Assembly (NCBI GenBank): GCA_023413185.1
Contig: JAEZQD010000011.1
Coordinates: forward strand, 1-26,211
Length of the DNA stretch: 26,211 bases
Origin: Bacillota bacterium
Lineage (GTDB): Bacteria > Bacillota > Clostridia > Oscillospirales > Ruminococcaceae
Direction: 5' to 3'
Shown here piece after piece: positions 23,198-26,211 of the stretch; position 1 is the stretch's first letter, and each line of letters starts with the position of its first letter. A program made the position numbers and the translations under genes. A model generated the notes under the pieces. The model did not search any database, was not told where the DNA came from, and saw only the letters and a list, made by a program, of their open reading frames with translations.

Positions 23198-24730
23198 ATG
23201 GCACATCAGTTTGTCTTGATTCTTGATTTCGGCGGTCAATACAACCAGCTTATCGCCCGCCGCGTACGCGAATGCGGCGTGTACTGCGAGGTGCGCTCCT
23301 ACAAAACATCAATGGAGGAGATTCGCGCGTTAAACCCTGCGGGTATTATCTTTACCGGCGGACCCAACAGCGCGTATCTGGACGACTCCCCCCAGTGCGA
23401 CCCTGAAATCTACAAACTTGGCGTGCCGATTTTAGGCATCTGCTACGGCATCCATCTGCTCTCCCACAACCTGGGTGGCGTGGTGAAAACGGGCACCAAG
23501 CGCGAATACGGACGTACCAAGACCTGGTACGATACCACCAGCCCATTGTTTGCGGGTATGCCCGCTGAGGCGGTTTCGTGGATGAGCCATACCGACCTGG
23601 TGGACAAGCTGCCCGAGGGCTTTACCGCAATCGCAAAAACGGCGGATTGCCCCGTAGCCGCGATGGAACACCGCGAAAAGAAGATCTACGGCGTGCAGCT
23701 TCACCCCGAGGTAAACCACTCCGAGCACGGCACCGTAATCCTGCGCAACTTCTTGTATGGGGTATGCGGCTGTAAGGGCGACTGGTCGATGCATAACTAC
23801 GCGCTTAGCGTTGTAGAGAAGCTCAAAAATCAGATTGGCGACGGCAAGGTGCTGCTTGCCCTCTCGGGCGGCGTGGACAGCTCGGTTGTTGCTGCGCTGC
23901 TTACCAAAGCGGCGGGCAAAAACCTAACCTGCATCTTTGTCGACCACGGTCTGATGCGCAAGAACGAGGGCGACGAGATTGAGGGCGTTTTTGGCGCGAA
24001 GGACATCAACTTTGTGCGCGTGAACGCCGAGGAACGCTTCCTTTCCCGCCTTGCGGGCGTGGAAGACCCCGAGACCAAGCGCAAGATTATCGGCGAGGAG
24101 TTCATCCGCGTATTTGAGGAAGAGGCAAAGAAGATCGGACGTGTGGACTTTCTTGCACAGGGCACCATCTACCCCGATGTGATTGAATCGGGTCTGGGTG
24201 ACGCCGCCGTCATAAAAAGCCATCACAACGTAGGCGGACTGCCCGCCCATGTTGATTTTAAAGAGATTGTCGAGCCGCTGCGCATGCTGTTTAAGGACGA
24301 GGTCCGCGCGCTGGGCACCGAGCTTGGTCTGCCCGACACGCTTGTGTGGCGCCAGCCCTTCCCCGGTCCCGGGCTTGCCATCCGCGTGATTGGCGAGATA
24401 ACCAAGGAGCGCCTTGACATCCTGCGTGAAGCGGACTATATCTTCCGCGACGAGATTGCAAAGGCGGGGCTTGCCAGAGACATTCACCAGTATTTTGCGG
24501 TGCTTACGTCGATGCGCTCGGTGGGCGTAATGGGCGACGGACGCACCTACGACTACACCCTTGCCCTGCGCGGCGTAACCACCTCCGACTTTATGACCGC
24601 CGACTGGGCGCGCATTCCGTACGACGTGCTTGAGACCATCTCGGGGCGCATCATCAACGAGGTGCGCAACATCAACCGCATTGTGTATGATATTACGAGC
24701 AAGCCGCCCGCTACGATTGAGTGGGAGTAG
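23198..24730 (+). CDS. guaA: GMP synthase (glutamine-hydrolysing)
   Basis: A 510-residue cytoplasmic enzyme converting XMP to GMP with glutamine and ATP. The class I amidotransferase domain (about 5-190) has the triad C82 in GICYG, H169 and E171 in LHPEV. The ATP pyrophosphatase domain carries the P-loop SGGVDSS (223-229). The C-terminal dimerisation domain includes RQPFPGPGLAIRV and ends TSKPPATIEWE, the standard GuaA finish. The residues after the nucleophile read GICYGIH where GICYGMQ is usual, a mild variation. The start is set at the second ATG, 23198, because GAGGG lies nine bases before it and abuts the first ATG at 23189. It stands alone with its own promoter. Confidence 0.97.
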   Translation: MAHQFVLILDFGGQYNQLIARRVRECGVYCEVRSYKTSMEEIRALNPAGIIFTGGPNSAYLDDSPQCDPEIYKLGVPILGICYGIHLLSHNLGGVVKTGTKREYGRTKTWYDTTSPLFAGMPAEAVSWMSHTDLVDKLPEGFTAIAKTADCPVAAMEHREKKIYGVQLHPEVNHSEHGTVILRNFLYGVCGCKGDWSMHNYALSVVEKLKNQIGDGKVLLALSGGVDSSVVAALLTKAAGKNLTCIFVDHGLMRKNEGDEIEGVFGAKDINFVRVNAEERFLSRLAGVEDPETKRKIIGEEFIRVFEEEAKKIGRVDFLAQGTIYPDVIESGLGDAAVIKSHHNVGGLPAHVDFKEIVEPLRMLFKDEVRALGTELGLPDTLVWRQPFPGPGLAIRVIGEITKERLDILREADYIFRDEIAKAGLARDIHQYFAVLTSMRSVGVMGDGRTYDYTLALRGVTTSDFMTADWARIPYDVLETISGRIINEVRNINRIVYDITSKPPATIEWE

Positions 24731-24788
24731 GAATAAACTGAACGCCTTATGCAAAGATGATTCAGTCAATAATTTTTAGGTGTTAATT

Positions 24789-25241
24789 ATGAGCTTATTA
24801 ACTCTAGCAAGCGCAAAATCAGTATGGCGCGGTTATGAGTATTTTAAAAAAAAGAATGTATTATCTTCCAATAAAATCAGCAACACGGAAATAAAAGGAA
24901 GATTGAGAGGAAGTGACAATGAACATTATGAGGTGTTTATTGACATTAACCATCCGAGAAAATCCAGGTGCAATTGTCCTCACGCTAATGGAAAAAGGAT
25001 AATTTGCAAGCATATGATAGCATTATATTTTTCAGCTTTTCCAAACGATGGTCAGAAATATTTTGATGATGTCATTGCTTATGAAATCGCGGAAGAAAAA
25101 CGCCAAGAGGAACTAGCAAATAAGATTGCTAATTACATCGGTAGACTTAAAAAAGATGAATTGCAAAGTATTATTCTTGAAATGTTGTACGAAGGACCAG
25201 AATGGCAGTATGATAGATTTGTTCGAATGTATATAGAATAA
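24789..25241 (+). CDS. SWIM zinc-finger protein of unknown role
   Basis: A 150-residue protein with a SWIM zinc-binding motif, C-x-C-x9-C-x-H: C61, C63, C73 and H75 in CNCPHANGKRIICKH. The segment before it (YEYFKKKNVLSS through DNEHYEVFIDI) is the usual lead-in of bacterial SWIM proteins, where the domain binds DNA or protein partners. The C-terminal half is helical and charged, with a possible coiled stretch near EIAEEKRQEELANKIANYI. The start is the ATG at 24789, with AGGTG six bases upstream, not the GTG at 24780. Codon use is strikingly AT-rich beside guaA and feoA, which suggests later acquisition. It follows guaA by 58 bases; no terminator is evident between them. Confidence 0.8.
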   Translation: MSLLTLASAKSVWRGYEYFKKKNVLSSNKISNTEIKGRLRGSDNEHYEVFIDINHPRKSRCNCPHANGKRIICKHMIALYFSAFPNDGQKYFDDVIAYEIAEEKRQEELANKIANYIGRLKKDELQSIILEMLYEGPEWQYDRFVRMYIE

Positions 25242-25365
25242 AAGTTGCGTGCCGATAACAAAAACTCGTACAATCCCAATAACTGTGAGATTTCATAGAA
25301 AAGGACTGTCATTTTTAGCCTCATCACCTGGCGTTATCAATCAACCTTGACAATTGGGAGTAATT

Positions 25366-25416
25366 AAAGAAAGCCCCAAAACCCTAACAAAAACAGGGTT
25401 GACGGGGTTTCTTTTT
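25366..25416. terminator. Bidirectional rho-independent terminator
   Basis: AAAGAAA (25366-25372) pairs with TTTCTTT (25408-25414), CCCC with GGGG, and AACCCT (25380-25385) with AGGGTT (25395-25400), forming an interrupted long stem with A-run before and T-run after. It would end the SWIM transcript on the plus strand. Confidence 0.8.
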
Positions 25417-25632
25417 GTGCTGTGCTATTTAACGCAAACAAAACGAAGTAAGTAAATCTTCTGATAGCAGTTACGCTGTAATGGCGTGTATAAAGCTCTG
25501 CATTGTGCAAGTAGTTGTCTTGGTATATAGTTTCAAAAGCCATTACAACTCGAGAGGATATTATCCCACCTTTCATTGTCATCCTCACTGATTATGTACT
25601 GCTATTTTGTTAAAAAAACAGCAATATACTAG

Positions 25633-25690
25633 TTGACAAAATGGGTTAGCCATAGTAAACTAATGATAAGGAGTTAGGTTTCGCTAACTC
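25633..25690 (+). promoter_or_regulatory. feoA promoter with candidate iron-responsive operators
   Basis: TTGACA (25633-25638) and TAAACT (25656-25661) are 17 bases apart. TTAG-N10-CTAA (25646-25663) overlaps the -10 box. A perfect inverted repeat GAGTTAG / CTAACTC (25671-25677, 25684-25690) lies just after the expected start; its GTTAGG...CTAAC core resembles DtxR/IdeR-type boxes. Iron control by a DtxR-family repressor is inferred from the resemblance and the gene content. Confidence 0.6.
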
Positions 25691-25726
25691 GGCATGGGAA
25701 ACCGATTGTACAAGGGGGAATTGATT

Positions 25727-25936
25727 ATGCCGCTTACCATGGCAAGCATCGGATCCGAAAACCAGATCAAGCGCATTACCGGTCGCGACGACACCAAACG
25801 GTACCTCGAAAGCCTTGGCTTTGTGGAGGGTGTGCGCATTACCGTTGTATCGGAGCTGGGCGGAAACATGATTGTTAATGTAAAGGGCTCCCGCGTTGCG
25901 ATAGATCGTGGGATGGCTGTCCGCATAATGGTGTAA
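25727..25936 (+). CDS. feoA: FeoA family protein (first copy)
   Basis: A 69-residue SH3-like FeoA protein, the small cytoplasmic partner of the FeoB ferrous iron transporter. It opens MPLTMASIG, followed by KRYLESLGFVEGVRITVVSELGGNMIVNVKGSRVAIDRGMAVRIMV, the standard FeoA barrel. The start is the ATG at 25727 with GGGGG upstream; an in-frame ATG at 25694 would add 11 residues but lies next to the promoter palindrome and has no ribosome site. A second feoA begins 120 bases later; the gap holds a small GCGCA/TGCGC hairpin. Confidence 0.92.
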   Translation: MPLTMASIGSENQIKRITGRDDTKRYLESLGFVEGVRITVVSELGGNMIVNVKGSRVAIDRGMAVRIMV

Positions 25937-26056
25937 CTGTCTCGGTTATGGGGCGGTTATACCATTTGTTTTGACTGTTCGACGAATTTTGTTGCTCAGG
26001 CGCATAGTTTGTGCGCTTTGGACTTAGTATTCTTTGTGCGAGGAGGAGACGACTAC

Positions 26057-26211
26057 ATGGCAACACTCAAGGAGATTAAGTGCGGGCAGACCGCAACCGT
26101 GTTAAAACTCACGGGCGAAGGCGCTGTAAAACGCCGCATTATGGACATGGGCATTACCAAGGGAACCGAAGTATATGTACGCAAGGTTGCACCGCTGGGC
26201 GACCCGATTGA
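26057..26211 (+). CDS. feoA: FeoA family protein (second copy, cut by window end)
   Basis: The first 51 codons of another FeoA: MATLKEIKCGQTATVLKLTG, then EGAVKRRIMDMGITKGTEVYVRKVAPLGDPI, which carries the family's R-R-x-x-D-M-G-I motif. AGGAGGAG stands eight bases before the ATG. Tandem different feoA genes followed by feoB are common in Clostridia; feoB is expected just beyond the window. Confidence 0.93.
   Translation, partial: MATLKEIKCGQTATVLKLTGEGAVKRRIMDMGITKGTEVYVRKVAPLGDPI

Larger units (their letters stand above)
25242..25726. other. 485-base gap between the SWIM gene and feoA
   Basis: Contains a bidirectional terminator (25366-25416), a doubtful short reading frame on the minus strand (25364-25582) and the feoA promoter with two palindromes (25633-25690). 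The stretch 25242-25360 holds no recognised element apart from a 7-bp inverted repeat (25274-25280 / 25353-25359) likely due to chance. Confidence 0.6.

Noticed and set aside
23924..24769. 281-codon open frame on the minus strand
   Set aside because: Antisense shadow of guaA, whose motifs are complete on the other strand.

Overview
The window looks like chromosomal DNA of a low-to-moderate GC Firmicute, most likely class Clostridia (Oscillospirales/Ruminococcaceae-like). The basis is gene content: a ymfF/ymfH peptidase pair beside lgt, a Na/Pi cotransporter fused to PhoU, tandem small FeoA proteins, an SLH surface protein and a clostridial-type GuaA, all with strong AGGAGG-type ribosome binding sites. 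The assignment is inference; no rRNA, tRNA, CRISPR array or insertion sequence is visible.

Layout. 1-2929 (minus strand): ymfF-like, ymfH-like, then the start of lgt. 3143-10552 (minus): one giant gene for a 2469-residue cyclic beta-1,2-glucan synthase, divergent from mutY (10739-11788). 11906-13681 (minus): Na/phosphate cotransporter, convergent with mutY. 13998-20042: a plant-polysaccharide side-chain locus with a GH51 arabinofuranosidase, an ArsR-type regulator with an unusual C-terminal domain, sn-glycerol-1-phosphate dehydrogenase (egsA/araM), a small three-helix membrane protein and a GH43 enzyme. Neither glycosidase has a signal peptide, so both probably act on imported oligosaccharides. 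20313-21884 (minus): a PII-like protein followed by a CPA2-type cation/proton antiporter, probably one operon. 22082-23008 (minus): secreted Ig-like + SLH protein, divergent from guaA (23198-24730). 24789-25241: an AT-rich SWIM zinc-finger gene. After a 485-base gap come two feoA genes, the second cut by the window end, presumably leading to feoB.

The points most worth a second look are: the PII-like/antiporter pair as a possible transporter-control module; the ArsR-type regulator with its large uncharacterised C-terminal domain; a hairpin that covers the ribosome binding site of the glucan synthase gene; two interlocked 8-bp stems between the convergent mutY and phosphate transporter genes; a folded palindromic element between ymfH and lgt; and palindromes on the feoA promoter. 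No clearly new multi-gene defence or mobile system is visible. Several gene starts were moved inward from the longest open frame because a strong ribosome binding site sits just before an internal start (ymfF, the ArsR-type regulator, egsA, PII-like, guaA, SWIM, feoA1).
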